DNA of 64,000 nt from Streptomyces sp. NBC_00193 (lineage in GTDB: Bacteria > Actinomycetota > Actinomycetes > Streptomycetales > Streptomycetaceae). The first letter of the stretch is position 1; every line of letters starts with the position of its first letter. Below, piece by piece: positions 8,604 to 18,637 of this stretch. The position numbers and the translations under genes were made by a program. The notes under the pieces are model-generated. The model did no database searches, had not been told where the DNA came from, and saw nothing but the letters and a program-made list of their open reading frames with translations. Location of the stretch: assembly GCF_026342735.1 (NCBI RefSeq), contig NZ_JAPEMM010000002.1:1302001-1366000 (forward strand), read 5' to 3'.

Positions 8604-9344
8604 ATGACCACCCAGGCACCGGAGCCGGCGTCGCTGACCGTCGACGAACTGGCGGCCAGGGCGGGTGTGACCGTCCGCACCGTACGGTTCTACAGCACCC
8701 GCGGGCTTTTGCCCCCTCCCGTGATCGGACCCCGTCGGGTGGGCCGGTACGGCCCGGAGCACCTGTCCCGCCTCGCGCTCATCGAGGAGCTGCAGCACCA
8801 GGGCATGACCCTCTCCGCCATCGAGCGCTACCTCGACGCCCTGCCCGACGACCTGAGCGCGCACGACCTGGCCATCCACCGCGCGCTGGTGGCGACCTGG
8901 GCCCCGGACGCGGCGCTGGACTCCTCCCGCGCGGAGCTGGAGAAGCGGGCGGGGCGCCCGCTGACGGAGACCGACATCCGGCGGCTGACGGCCATGAACG
9001 TGCTGACGCCGACCCCGGAGGGCTTCCGGGTGGACGTGGGGCTGCTGCGGCTCGGGGTGGCGCTGCTCGACGTACCGATCGCCCACGAGACCATCCTGGT
9101 CGCGCGCGAGGTGCTGCTCGGGCACGCGCGGACGGCGGCGCACCAGCTGACCGCGCTGTTCCGGGACGAGGTGTGGGGGCCGTTCACGGAGGGCGAGAGC
9201 GATCCGGAGCGGGTGGAGTCGATGAAGGCGCTCTCGGCGCACATGCAGCCGATGGTGGTGCAGGCCCTGGTGACGGCCTTTCAGCGGTCGCTCAAGGAGG
9301 AACTGAAGGCGGCGTTCGTTCCGGAGCCGACCGGCTCGGAGTGA
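8604..9344 (+). CDS. MerR-family transcriptional regulator
   Basis: A 246-residue protein with an N-terminal MerR winged-helix domain at about residues 10-80: VDELAARAGVTVRTVRFYSTRGLLPPP, then the RRVGRYGPEHLSRLALI segment. The effector part is long and helical, with no metal-binding cysteines, so a metal or redox role is unlikely. The ATG at 8604 is chosen because it follows an AAGGCGGAAAG site and begins just before the conserved domain; the frame is open further upstream, but that stretch is promoter-like. It is divergent from the acyl-CoA ligase gene, so control of that gene is the simplest guess. Confidence 0.8.
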   Translation: MTTQAPEPASLTVDELAARAGVTVRTVRFYSTRGLLPPPVIGPRRVGRYGPEHLSRLALIEELQHQGMTLSAIERYLDALPDDLSAHDLAIHRALVATWAPDAALDSSRAELEKRAGRPLTETDIRRLTAMNVLTPTPEGFRVDVGLLRLGVALLDVPIAHETILVAREVLLGHARTAAHQLTALFRDEVWGPFTEGESDPERVESMKALSAHMQPMVVQALVTAFQRSLKEELKAAFVPEPTGSE

Positions 9345-9378
9345 ACGCCGCCCGCGGGTGCGGTGGTCGTCACCGGGA

Positions 9379-10257
9379 TCAGACACCGCCTTCGATGATC
9401 GACCAGTCCGAGGAGACCTCGTTGAGCGAGCCGACGTTGGCGTAGCGGCCGCCGCTGAGCTTCGAGATCCAGGAGGTCCCGTCGGTCTTGTAGAAGAAGA
9501 GGCTGTCCGCGGTCCGGCCCACGATGTCCCACACGCCCGAGGTGCCGATCTCGCGGAAGTTTCCGACCTGGCCGTTGGTCGCCGTGGACACCTTGTACCG
9601 GAGTTGGGAGCCGTTGCTCGCCAAGCCCAGTATCGAGTCCTTGGTCGCGACCACGTTTCCCAGCAGCACGGTCCCGTCCCTGTTGGCCACGTTGGTGTAG
9701 ACGCCGCCCTTGAGGCTCCCGTAGCCGAAATTCCTGCCCGCGGTGGCGAGCAAGGTGTCGCAGGAGGAGGCCATGGAGGTCCAGCCCGTGCTGAAGTTGT
9801 CGTACTGGCGCCCCTCCTGGTACCTGCCGTTCTTCAGGGTGCCCGTGATTCCGAAGCCGCTGCCGGAGTTGTAGAAGAGGATCGAGTCGCCCGACGCCTC
9901 GATTTGGGACCAGTCGGTCGAGAAGTCGTCGTAACTCTCGACCCGGGAGTACCGCCCCGCCTTGAAGGTGCCGGTCTCCCCCTCCCCGGTGTCGGCGTTG
10001 TAGAGCAGCAGCGAGTCGCGGCTCGCCGCGGCGTGCGTGTACCCGGTGGGAAGGTCGAAGTTCCCCGTGAAGCGGTACTTCCCCGCCGCCAGGGTGGCGG
10101 TCCCCGCCGAGCCGGTGTCCTTGTTGTAGAAGAAGATCGAGCTGTTGGGGACGGTCTGGTTGCAGAAGGGTGAAGCGGCGCCGGCGGGTGTGCCCGGCGC
10201 GACCAAAAGGACGGCCATCGCTGAAGTGGCAAGTGCGGCCACCAGGGATTTCTTCAT
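9379..10257 (-). CDS. secreted repeat protein, propeller-like
   Basis: The 292-residue product begins MKKSLVAALATSAMAVLLVAP, a clear signal peptide cleaved near the AGAAS segment. The mature part is a chain of about 43-residue repeats. Each carries a pattern like D-S-[IL]-L-[FL]-Y-N, then glycines, and GTLKxGRY, repeated about six times with variation. Such repeats suggest a beta-propeller or tachylectin-like fold, usually used for carbohydrate or surface binding; this is inference. Two cysteines (FCNQ near the mature N-terminus and SSCD mid-protein) could form a disulphide. The ATG at 10257 is preferred because it has a GAGGAAA site and starts at the signal peptide. No catalytic motif was seen. 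Confidence 0.65.
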   Translation of the reverse strand: MKKSLVAALATSAMAVLLVAPGTPAGAASPFCNQTVPNSSIFFYNKDTGSAGTATLAAGKYRFTGNFDLPTGYTHAAASRDSLLLYNADTGEGETGTFKAGRYSRVESYDDFSTDWSQIEASGDSILFYNSGSGFGITGTLKNGRYQEGRQYDNFSTGWTSMASSCDTLLATAGRNFGYGSLKGGVYTNVANRDGTVLLGNVVATKDSILGLASNGSQLRYKVSTATNGQVGNFREIGTSGVWDIVGRTADSLFFYKTDGTSWISKLSGGRYANVGSLNEVSSDWSIIEGGV

Positions 10258-10429
10258 GGTTTTCGCCGTTTCCTCGCACGTGGACAGGCGCCCCCCGGGG
10301 GCCGTCTCCAGGCGCTCCCCGCACCGCTCCCCAGCAAGGGACACGTGCCCTTTTTCAGCGTGCGCCGCCTCCGGCCCACACGCATCTCGGCTCCTCGACA
10401 GCCGCGGCGCCGCCCCGTAGGTTCGCGCC
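10258..10429. other. divergent intergenic region (172 bp)
   Basis: Promoter space between the secreted repeat protein and the maltokinase-cap-like gene. It contains an imperfect GGGaCACGTGcCC palindrome near 10336-10348. No further structure was recognised. Confidence 0.3.
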
Positions 10430-11155
10430 ATGGCGATGATCTACAAGACCACGATGAAACCCGGAAAGCTGGAGCTCGTCTCCTCCTGGCTGCCGACGCG
10501 TCCTTGGTACGTGCCCACGGGGCAGGCGCCCGAACTGGACAGGTCGGGCGGCTTCCGGCTCGACGATCCGGAGGGCGAGGTCGGCATCGAGTTCATGGTG
10601 CTCACCGACCACTCGGGCGGCCGGGAAACCTCCTACCTCGTGCCCCTGACCTACCGCGGCGCCCCGCTCGACGGCGCCGGAGCCGCTCTGGTGGGCACCT
10701 CCGAGCACGGGGTGCTCGGCACCCGCTGGATCTACGACGGCGCCCACGACCCGGTGCTCATGGGCCAGTTGCTCGCACTGTTCCAGGGCCGCGCCGTGGC
10801 ACAGGACCAGTGCGACAGCGGGGTCAGCGACCCCACGGTCACCGCGTGGTGCGACGGACCCGGGCTCCCGGCCGCCCTCCAGGGGTGGCCGGAAGCCACC
10901 GACACCGCGCGGGGCACGGACGTACGGCTGCCGGGCGGCACGGAATCCGGCACGGAATCCGGCACGGCGCCCGGCCTGACGCTCGCCCTGACGCGCGTCC
11001 TGCGGCCCGGGACCGACGAGCAGGCCGACGGCCCCGGGGCCATGGGGGCCCTCGGGGCCGTCGGCCGGCTCACCGCCGGCTGGACCACGCTGGACGGGGC
11101 GGCGTACCGGGGCCTGTTCGCAGAGCTGCGCACCGCCGGTCACGCCGCCGCCTGA
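10430..11155 (+). CDS. maltokinase N-terminal cap-like protein
   Basis: A 241-residue protein beginning MAMIYKTTMKPGKLELVSSWLPTRPWY. This opening resembles the N-terminal cap domain of actinobacterial maltokinases and the related stand-alone CG0192-like proteins, in which TKLELL and WLPxxPWY are typical. No kinase domain follows, so it cannot be a full maltokinase. Residues 165-185 hold a small GTESGTESGT repeat encoded by a 12-bp tandem repeat, probably a linker. A second in-frame ATG at 10436 is also possible. Biochemical role unknown; a link to glycogen or trehalose metabolism is only suggested by the cap homology. Confidence 0.55.
   Translation: MAMIYKTTMKPGKLELVSSWLPTRPWYVPTGQAPELDRSGGFRLDDPEGEVGIEFMVLTDHSGGRETSYLVPLTYRGAPLDGAGAALVGTSEHGVLGTRWIYDGAHDPVLMGQLLALFQGRAVAQDQCDSGVSDPTVTAWCDGPGLPAALQGWPEATDTARGTDVRLPGGTESGTESGTAPGLTLALTRVLRPGTDEQADGPGAMGALGAVGRLTAGWTTLDGAAYRGLFAELRTAGHAAA
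10937..10960 (+). repeat. 12-bp tandem repeat inside the cap-like gene
   Basis: Two perfect copies of GGCACGGAATCC followed by a diverged third copy. It encodes GTES repeats in a probable linker. Confidence 0.7.
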
Positions 11156-11188
11156 TCCCGAAACAGATCAGCCCGCCTACCGGTTCCT

Positions 11189-13360
11189 TCAGTCGGCGTA
11201 CGTCTCTCCCCGCTCGGCCTTCTCCACCAGGGAGGCGGGCGGGGCGAAGCGCTCGCCGTACTTCTCGGCCAGCTCGCGGGCGCGGGCGACGAACCCGGCC
11301 GGTCCGCCCTCGTAGCCGTTGATGTACTGGATCACCCCGCCGGTCCACGCCGGGAAGCCGATGCCCATGATGGAGCCGATGTTGGCGTCGGCGTACGAGG
11401 TCAGGACCCCCTCGTCGAAGCAGCGGACGGTGTCCAGCGCCTCGGAGAAGAGCATCCGCTCCTTCATGTCCTCGAAGGGGATCTGGTACCCATCCTTGGT
11501 GAAGTGCTCGCGCAGCCCCGGCCAGATCCCGGCGCGCTTGCCCGCCTCGTCGTACGCGTAGAAGCCACCGCCGCCGCTGCGCCCGGGGCGCCCGAACTCG
11601 TCGACCATCCGGTCGATGACGGTGTCGGCGGGGTGCTCGGCCCACGCCCGGCCCTCGGCCTCGAAGGCCTTGCGGGTCTCGTTGCGGATCTTGCGGGGCA
11701 GCGTGAGGGTCAGCTCGTCCATCAGGGAGAGCACCTTGGCCGGGTACCCGGCCTGGGCCGCGGCCTGCTCGATGGACGCGGGCTCGATGCCCTCGCCGAC
11801 CATGGCGACGCCCTCGTTGATGAACTGTCCGATGACCCGCGAGGTGAAGAACCCGCGCGAGTCGTTGACCACGATCGGGGTCTTGTTGATCTGCCGTACG
11901 AGGTCGAAGGCGCGGGCGATGGCCTCGTCGCCGGTGCGCTCGCCCTTGATGATCTCGACCAGCGGCATCTTGTCCACGGGCGAGAAGAAGTGCAGTCCGA
12001 TGAAGTCCACGGGCCGCGAAACCCCTTCCGCGAGGCCCGTGATGGGCAGCGTGGAGGTGTTGGAGCAGAGCAGCGCGTCGGGGGTCAGGAACTCCTGGAT
12101 CTCCTGGAACACCTTGTGCTTGAGGGCGGTGTCCTCGAAGACGGCCTCGATGACGGCGTCGCAGCCCGCCACGTCGGCGGCCTCGGCGGTCGGGGTGATC
12201 CGGGCGAGCAGCTCGGCGCGCTTGGCCTCGGTGGTACGGCCCCGGGACAGGGCCTTGTCGAGCAGCTTCTCGGAGTACGCCTTGCCCTTGGCGGCGGCTT
12301 CGGGGGTGACGTCCTTCAGCACCACCTCGATGCCCGCGCGGGCGCAGGAGTAGGCGATGCCGGCGCCCATCATGCCGGCGCCGAGCACGGCCACCTTGGC
12401 GACCTTGCGGGGCGCCACGCCCTGCGGGCGGCTGCGGCCCGCGTTGACGGCCCCGAGGTCGAAGAAGAACGCCTGGATCATGTTCTTGGCGGTCTGTCCG
12501 GTGACCAGCTCGGTGAAGTAGCGGGCCTCGATGGTCAGCGCGGTCTCGAAGTCCACCTGGGCACCTTCGACGGCGCAGGCCAGGATGTTGCGCGGAGCCG
12601 GGTACGGGGCTCCGTTGAGCTGCTTCTTCAAGTTCGCGGGGAAGGCCGGGAGGTTGGCGGCGAACTTCGGGTTCGACGGCGTGCCGCCGGGGATCCGGTA
12701 GCCCGGGACGTCCCACGGCTGCTTCGACTCCGGGTTCGCGTCGATGAAGGCGTGCGCCTTGGCGAGCATCTCCTCGGGCGTGGCGGCCAGTTCGTGGACC
12801 AGGCCGTTGCCCAGGGCGCGCTGGGGGGTGTACTGGGTCCCCTGCAGCAGCACCTTGAGGAGCGCGTCGGCGATGCCCATCAGGCGGACGGTGCGGGTGA
12901 CGCCGCCGCCGGCCGGGAGCAGGCCGAGGGTGACCTCCGGCAGGCCGATCTTGGAGCCGGGCGCGTCGAGGGCCACCCGGTGGTGGGAGGCCAGGCAGAT
13001 CTCGTAACCGCCGCCGAGGGCGGTGCCGTTGATGGCGGCGACGACGGGCTTGCCGAGGGTCTCGATGCGGCGCAGCGAGGCCTTGATGGCGGTGCCGGTG
13101 TCGAAGGCCAGCTGCGCGTCCTCGGGGCGGAGCCGGATCATGTCCTTGAGGTCGCCGCCCGCGAAGAAGGTCTTCTTGGCGGAGGTGAAGATGATGCCGC
13201 GGATGGAGTCCTTCTCGGCCTCGGCGCGGTCGGCGATCGCGGCGATGGAGTCCTTGAAGGCCTGGTTCATCGTGTTGGCGGACTGGTTCGGGTCGTCGAG
13301 GACCAGGGTGACGACGCCGGTCTCGTCCTGTTCCCAGCGGATCGTGGTGGACTCGCTCAT
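11189..13360 (-). CDS. fadB: bifunctional enoyl-CoA hydratase / 3-hydroxyacyl-CoA dehydrogenase (fatty acid oxidation complex alpha subunit)
   Basis: Last gene of a five-gene beta-oxidation operon. The 723-residue protein has an N-terminal crotonase domain (about 10-200, with oxyanion-hole segments FFAGGDLKDM and ALGGGYE), then the NAD-binding motif VLGAGMMGAGIAYSCARAGIEV and a C-terminal hydroxyacyl-CoA dehydrogenase domain (FFSPVDKMPLVEII; SRGFFTSRV). It catalyses hydration of trans-2-enoyl-CoA and NAD-dependent oxidation of the 3-hydroxy product. It lies 54 bp downstream of the thiolase gene, its functional partner. ATG start at 13360. Typical actinobacterial FadB length. Confidence 0.9.
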   Translation of the reverse strand: MSESTTIRWEQDETGVVTLVLDDPNQSANTMNQAFKDSIAAIADRAEAEKDSIRGIIFTSAKKTFFAGGDLKDMIRLRPEDAQLAFDTGTAIKASLRRIETLGKPVVAAINGTALGGGYEICLASHHRVALDAPGSKIGLPEVTLGLLPAGGGVTRTVRLMGIADALLKVLLQGTQYTPQRALGNGLVHELAATPEEMLAKAHAFIDANPESKQPWDVPGYRIPGGTPSNPKFAANLPAFPANLKKQLNGAPYPAPRNILACAVEGAQVDFETALTIEARYFTELVTGQTAKNMIQAFFFDLGAVNAGRSRPQGVAPRKVAKVAVLGAGMMGAGIAYSCARAGIEVVLKDVTPEAAAKGKAYSEKLLDKALSRGRTTEAKRAELLARITPTAEAADVAGCDAVIEAVFEDTALKHKVFQEIQEFLTPDALLCSNTSTLPITGLAEGVSRPVDFIGLHFFSPVDKMPLVEIIKGERTGDEAIARAFDLVRQINKTPIVVNDSRGFFTSRVIGQFINEGVAMVGEGIEPASIEQAAAQAGYPAKVLSLMDELTLTLPRKIRNETRKAFEAEGRAWAEHPADTVIDRMVDEFGRPGRSGGGGFYAYDEAGKRAGIWPGLREHFTKDGYQIPFEDMKERMLFSEALDTVRCFDEGVLTSYADANIGSIMGIGFPAWTGGVIQYINGYEGGPAGFVARARELAEKYGERFAPPASLVEKAERGETYAD

Positions 13361-13414
13361 GTTCGCAACTTCCGTGTCAGGGGTGGGATCAGGGATCAGG
13401 GATCAGGACGGGGT

Positions 13415-14629
<1,215 letters not shown>

Positions 14630-14735
14630 TGGTCAAGCCTTTCGGGGGTGCGGAGGCGTGGGGAGGGTCAGGGAGGCGGGGGAAGGATCAGGGGGCCAGG
14701 AGAGGTCGGGGAAACCAGGGGGAGGTCGGCGGAGG

Positions 14736-15878
14736 TCAGGCCAGCAGGGAACGGCCGATGATCTCCTTCATGATCTCGGTCGTGCCGCCGTAGATGGTCT
14801 GGATGCGGCCGTCGGTGAAGGCCCGCGCGACCCGGTACTCGGTCATGTATCCGTATCCGCCGTGCAGTTGCAGACAGCGGTCGGCGACCCGCTTCTGGAG
14901 TTCGGTGGCCCACCACTTCGCCATCGAGGCGTGGACGTGGTCCAGTTCCCCGTTGGAGTGGTCGGTGATGCAGCGGTCGAGGAAGGTGCGGGTGACCGCG
15001 CACTCGGTGGCCATCTCCGCGATCTCGAAGCGGACGTGCTGGAGCTTGGAGAGCGGCCGCCCGAAGGCCTCGCGCTCCTTCACGTACTGCGTGGTGATCT
15101 CCAGCAGGTACTCGGCGGCGGCGATGCCGGCCATCGCGATGCCCATCCGCTCCTGCGCGAGGTTGGTCATCAGGTGGACGAAGGCGCCGTCGAGTTCACC
15201 GAGCAGGTTCTCCTTGGGGACGCGCACGTCGTTGAAGAACAGCTCGGCGGTGTCCTGCGCCTTCTGTCCGATCTTGTCGAGGTTGCGGCCGCGCTCGAAG
15301 CCCTCCGTGCCGCGCTCCACGACCAGCAGCGACATCCCGTGCGCCCCGCCCTCGGGGGTGGTCTTCGCGACCACGATCACCAGGTCGGCGAGGATGCCGT
15401 TGGAGATGAAGGTCTTGGAGCCGTTGAGCACCCAGTGGTCACCGGCGTCCTCGGCGGTGGTCCGGATGCCCTGCAGGTCGGAGCCCGCGCCCGGCTCGGT
15501 CATCGCGATGGCGGTGATGATCTCGCCGGAGCAGAAGCCGGGCAGCCAGCGGCGCTTCTGCTCCTCGGTGGCCAGCGAGGTCAGGTACGGCCCGATGATG
15601 TCGTTGTGCAGCCCGATGGCGAGCCCGGCGGCGCCCGCCCGGGTGAACTCCTCGGCGATCACCGCCGCGTACCGGAAGTCGGTGTTGCCGCCGCCCCCGT
15701 ACTCCTCGGGGACGGCCAGGCCGAGCAGCCCCTGCCGGCCGGCGGCCCGCCAGGCCTCGCGGCTGACGATCCCGTCCTTCTCCCACTGTTCGTAGTGCGG
15801 CAGCACCTCCTTGGTGAGGAAGGTGCGGACGGTCTCGCGGAACGCCTCGTGGTCGGCGTCGAAAAGCTGGCGTTTCAT
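14736..15878 (-). CDS. acyl-CoA dehydrogenase
   Basis: FAD-dependent alpha,beta-dehydrogenation of an acyl-CoA, the first oxidative step of beta-oxidation. The 380-residue protein has the standard order: N-terminal helical domain, a middle beta domain with IAMTEPGAGSDLQGI and WVLNGSKTFISNG, and a C-terminal domain with QLHGGYGYMTEYRVARAFTDGRIQTIYGGTTEIM. The last segment contains the FAD-contacting and acyl-CoA dehydrogenase signature residues. Chain-length preference cannot be read with confidence. Translation ends 106 bp before the thiolase gene and starts 12 bp after the LLM oxidoreductase gene. Confidence 0.88.
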   Translation of the reverse strand: MKRQLFDADHEAFRETVRTFLTKEVLPHYEQWEKDGIVSREAWRAAGRQGLLGLAVPEEYGGGGNTDFRYAAVIAEEFTRAGAAGLAIGLHNDIIGPYLTSLATEEQKRRWLPGFCSGEIITAIAMTEPGAGSDLQGIRTTAEDAGDHWVLNGSKTFISNGILADLVIVVAKTTPEGGAHGMSLLVVERGTEGFERGRNLDKIGQKAQDTAELFFNDVRVPKENLLGELDGAFVHLMTNLAQERMGIAMAGIAAAEYLLEITTQYVKEREAFGRPLSKLQHVRFEIAEMATECAVTRTFLDRCITDHSNGELDHVHASMAKWWATELQKRVADRCLQLHGGYGYMTEYRVARAFTDGRIQTIYGGTTEIMKEIIGRSLLA

Positions 15879-15890
15879 TGCGAGGGCCCC

Positions 15891-16916
15891 CTAGAGCCAG
15901 TTCTTGACGGTTTCGACGAGCCGGGCCGGCTCGGGTCCCACGGGCGTGACGTTGAGCATGGTCACCCCGGCGGCCCGGAAGGCCTCGACGCGCTCGCGCA
16001 CGTACCCCTCGGGCCCGCACAGCGTGGTGAGCTCGCACAGTTCGTCCGGTACGGCGGCCGCGGCATCGCGCTTGCGACCGGAGAGGTAGAGCTCCTGGAT
16101 CTTCCGGGCCTCCTCCTCGTACCCGTAGGCGACGGCCAGGTCGTTGTAGAAGTTCTTGCCGACCGCGCCCATGCCGCCGACGTACAGGGCGATCTGCGGG
16201 CGGGCGAGGTCCCGCAGCTCCGCCGCGTCCTCGCCGATCGCGAGCAGTCCGCCCGCCACCGTCCGCAGCGGGCCCAGTTCCGGCGCGCGCAGGGCCGTGC
16301 CCTCGGCGAGCGCGCTCCCCCACACGGCGCCGGCCTTCTCCGGCACGAAGAGCGTGGGCAGCCAGCCGTCGGCGATCTCGGCCGTCATCCGCACGTTGGC
16401 GGGCCCGAGCGAGGCCACGTAGACGGGGATGTCCGCGCGGACCGGCCGGGTCAGCATCTTCAGCGGCTTGCCGTGCCGTCCGCCCTTCTCCGCGGGCAGC
16501 GGCATGTCGGTGATGCCGTGGTGGTCGATGGTCTCGCGGCGCCAGATGCGGCGGCACAGCTCGACCGTCTCGCGGGTCCGGCCGATCGGCTTGTCGTACG
16601 GCTTCCCGTGCCAGCCCTCGACCACCTGGGGGCCCGACGCCCCGAGGCCGAGCATCGCCCGGCCGCCGGACATCGCGTCCAGGCCCGCCGCGGTCTGGGC
16701 GATGAGGGCGGGGGTGCGCGAGTAGACGTTGAGGATGGCCGAGCCGATCTTCATCCGCTCGGTGCGGGCGGCCAGGTACCCCATGATCGTCGGGGCGTCG
16801 AAGCCCCAGGCCTCGGCCACCCACACGGCGTCGAGGCCCGCCGACTCAAGCTCCGCCGCGGCGTCGGCGGCGCGGCGCGGGTCGCCGGCGTAGTCGAGCA
16901 TCATCGAGAGTTCCAC
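15891..16916 (-). CDS. LLM-class (F420-dependent type) oxidoreductase
   Basis: A 341-residue TIM-barrel protein of the luciferase-like monooxygenase superfamily. Recognisable parts are the N-terminal ELESAGLDAVWVAEAWGFDA, the MSGGRAMLGLGASGPQVVEGWHG segment, and the VYVASLGPANVRMTAEIADGW block typical of actinobacterial F420-dependent members. The substrate is unknown. Its position, 6 bp after the CoA transferase and 12 bp before the acyl-CoA dehydrogenase, suggests it acts on a branched or modified acyl chain handled by this operon. The start is a GTG with a GAGG site; an FMN rather than F420 cofactor is not excluded. Confidence 0.75.
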   Translation of the reverse strand: MELSMMLDYAGDPRRAADAAAELESAGLDAVWVAEAWGFDAPTIMGYLAARTERMKIGSAILNVYSRTPALIAQTAAGLDAMSGGRAMLGLGASGPQVVEGWHGKPYDKPIGRTRETVELCRRIWRRETIDHHGITDMPLPAEKGGRHGKPLKMLTRPVRADIPVYVASLGPANVRMTAEIADGWLPTLFVPEKAGAVWGSALAEGTALRAPELGPLRTVAGGLLAIGEDAAELRDLARPQIALYVGGMGAVGKNFYNDLAVAYGYEEEARKIQELYLSGRKRDAAAAVPDELCELTTLCGPEGYVRERVEAFRAAGVTMLNVTPVGPEPARLVETVKNWL

Positions 16917-16922
16917 CGGGCC

Positions 16923-18083
16923 TCAGCCCTCCTTGCCGAGCAGCCCCGGCACGCCCCAGTCGGCCGCCACCGACTCCGTGTGCGCGCCCGGCAGCGCGGG
17001 GCCGCCCACGACGGCGGCCGGGGTCGCGGAGAAGCGGGGCGCGGGGGCGGGCTGGGTGATCCCGGCGGCCTCGACGAAGGTGCCGCGGGCGGCCAGGTGC
17101 GGGTGGTGCGGGGCCTCGCGCAGCGAGAGCACGGGCGCCACGCAGGCGTCGGTGCCCGCGAAGACGGCCGTCCACTCCTCGCGGGTACGGGACTTGAAGC
17201 GCGCGGCGACGGCCTCGCGGAGCTCGCCCCAGCGGGCCAGGTCCTTGCGGGCGGGCGCCTGGTCCTTGATGCCGAGGAGCTCCACGAAGGTGTCGTAGAA
17301 CTGCTGCTCCAGCGCGCCGACGGCCATGTAGCCGCCGTCGGAGGTCTCGTAGCTGCCGTAGAAGGGGCAGCCTCCGTCGAGGAGGTTGGCCCCGCGCCGG
17401 TCCTGCCAGCCGCCGGCCGCCATCATCCCGTGGATCATGGCGGTGAGGTGCGCGGTCCCGTCGACGATGGCCGCGTCGACGACCTGTCCGGTGCCGCCGG
17501 GGGTGCGGGCGTGCTGGAGGGCGGCGAGGACGCCGATGACGAGGTAGAGCGAGCCTCCCGCGTAGTCGCCGACCAGGTTGGCGGGGACGGCCGGGGGTTC
17601 GCCCGGGTTGCCGATCATGCCGAGGGCGCCGGTGACGGCGATGTACGCGATGTCGTGCCCGGCGGTGTGGGCGAGCGGGCCGTCCTGGCCCCAGCCGGTC
17701 ATCCGGCCGTAGACGAGCCGGGGATTGCGGGCGTGGCAGTCGGCCGGGCCCACGCCGAGCCGTTCGGCGACCCCGGGGCGGAAGCCCTCGATGAGCACGT
17801 CGGCGCGCTCGACCAGGTCCAGCACGCGGGCCGGGCCGTCGGCGGACTTCAGGTCGACGAGGACGGAACGCTTGTTGCGGTTGGTGATGTCGTAGGCCGG
17901 GTTCACGGCCAGCCCGCCACCGCCGGGCCGGTCCACCCGCACCACGTCGGCTCCCAGGTCGGCGAGGAGCATGGCGGCGAACGGGCCCGGCCCGATGCCC
18001 GCCAGCTCGACGACGCGCACGCCCGCGAGCGGGCCCCCGCCGCTCCCCGGCACGTTCCCCGCCGCGTTCCCCGTCACTGCCAT
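16923..18083 (-). CDS. CoA transferase family III / alpha-methylacyl-CoA racemase-like
   Basis: First gene of the beta-oxidation operon, 386 residues. The N-terminus reads LAGVRVVELAGIGPGPFAAMLLADLGADVVRVDRPGG, the hallmark of the CaiB/BaiF family. The NKRSVLVDLKSADG and DVLIEGFRPGVAERLGVGP blocks follow. The GxGxFAAMLLADLGAD spelling, with a proline-glycine pair instead of a transferase-type segment, and the HDIAYIAVTGAL stretch favour alpha-methylacyl-CoA racemase (Mcr/AMACR). That enzyme epimerises 2-methyl-branched acyl-CoAs before dehydrogenation. The operon is therefore likely used for branched (isoprenoid, sterol side-chain or methyl-branched) acids. The ATG at 18083 with a GGGGGCTC site was chosen over a long upstream extension of unrelated composition. 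Confidence 0.75.
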   Translation of the reverse strand: MAVTGNAAGNVPGSGGGPLAGVRVVELAGIGPGPFAAMLLADLGADVVRVDRPGGGGLAVNPAYDITNRNKRSVLVDLKSADGPARVLDLVERADVLIEGFRPGVAERLGVGPADCHARNPRLVYGRMTGWGQDGPLAHTAGHDIAYIAVTGALGMIGNPGEPPAVPANLVGDYAGGSLYLVIGVLAALQHARTPGGTGQVVDAAIVDGTAHLTAMIHGMMAAGGWQDRRGANLLDGGCPFYGSYETSDGGYMAVGALEQQFYDTFVELLGIKDQAPARKDLARWGELREAVAARFKSRTREEWTAVFAGTDACVAPVLSLREAPHHPHLAARGTFVEAAGITQPAPAPRFSATPAAVVGGPALPGAHTESVAADWGVPGLLGKEG

Positions 18084-18130
18084 CGAGCCCCCAGCATCCG
18101 GTGGCACCACTGCCGCCACTGTGTGACACA

Positions 18131-18147
18131 ACTGATGTAACACCAGT
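18131..18147. promoter_or_regulatory. 17-bp palindrome upstream of the beta-oxidation operon
   Basis: ACTGATGTAACACCAGT is symmetric at 14 of 16 paired positions (ACTG-TGT-ACA-CAGT). It lies 48 bp before the first gene of the operon. A second TGTGACACA element is immediately adjacent at 18122-18130. This has the size and layout of a TetR- or GntR-type operator. Confidence 0.55.
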
Positions 18148-18187
18148 GATGCTAGGAACCTGTTCCACTGAGCACAAGAGCAAGCGC

Positions 18188-18625
18188 TTAGCCGGTTGCG
18201 GCGTTTCCCCCTGCATCGGGTCCGGCACCTGGTCCTGCACCGGGCCCGGCGGTCCGCGCGTCGAGCTCCTTGAGGTCCCGCTTGAGCGCGACGGTCCGGT
18301 AGCTCTCCTCCACCCACTCGCACAGCACCTCGGCGGAGGGCGCACCCTTCTCCCCCAGCGGCACGGAGACCCAGCCGGCCTTCCCCAGCCCGTATCCGGT
18401 CGGCTCCGCGCCGGGGGCGGTCATGGCGTGACCGTGCAGCGCCTCGTCCTTGAGCTTCACGGAGATCCCGGGCGACGGTCCGTCGGTGTTCCCGAGGAAG
18501 ACGAAGATCTTCTTGTTGACCTTCACCACGCAGTCCTCGGGACCCCACGGGAACTCCTCCCGCGCCTGCGGCAGCCCCAGCGCGAACTCCCGGACCGCTT
18601 CCCACTTGCGCACCCCAGCCTTCAC
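18188..18625 (-). CDS. MmcQ/YjbR-family protein
   Basis: A 145-residue protein of the YjbR fold. Typical segments are the N-terminal VREFALGLPQAREEFPWGPEDCVVKVNKKIFVFLG and the central SVKLKDEALHG and GLGKAGWVSVPLG blocks. Members are often annotated as DNA-binding because of fold similarity, but no function is established. The C-terminus is a low-complexity GPGAGPGAGPDAGG tail. The GTG at 18625 is preferred because GGAGG lies 5 bp upstream; another in-frame GTG is at 18637. It is a separate unit upstream of the beta-oxidation operon, from which the palindrome divides it. Confidence 0.78.
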   Translation of the reverse strand: MKAGVRKWEAVREFALGLPQAREEFPWGPEDCVVKVNKKIFVFLGNTDGPSPGISVKLKDEALHGHAMTAPGAEPTGYGLGKAGWVSVPLGEKGAPSAEVLCEWVEESYRTVALKRDLKELDARTAGPGAGPGAGPDAGGNAATG

Positions 18626-18637
18626 ACGGACCTCCAC

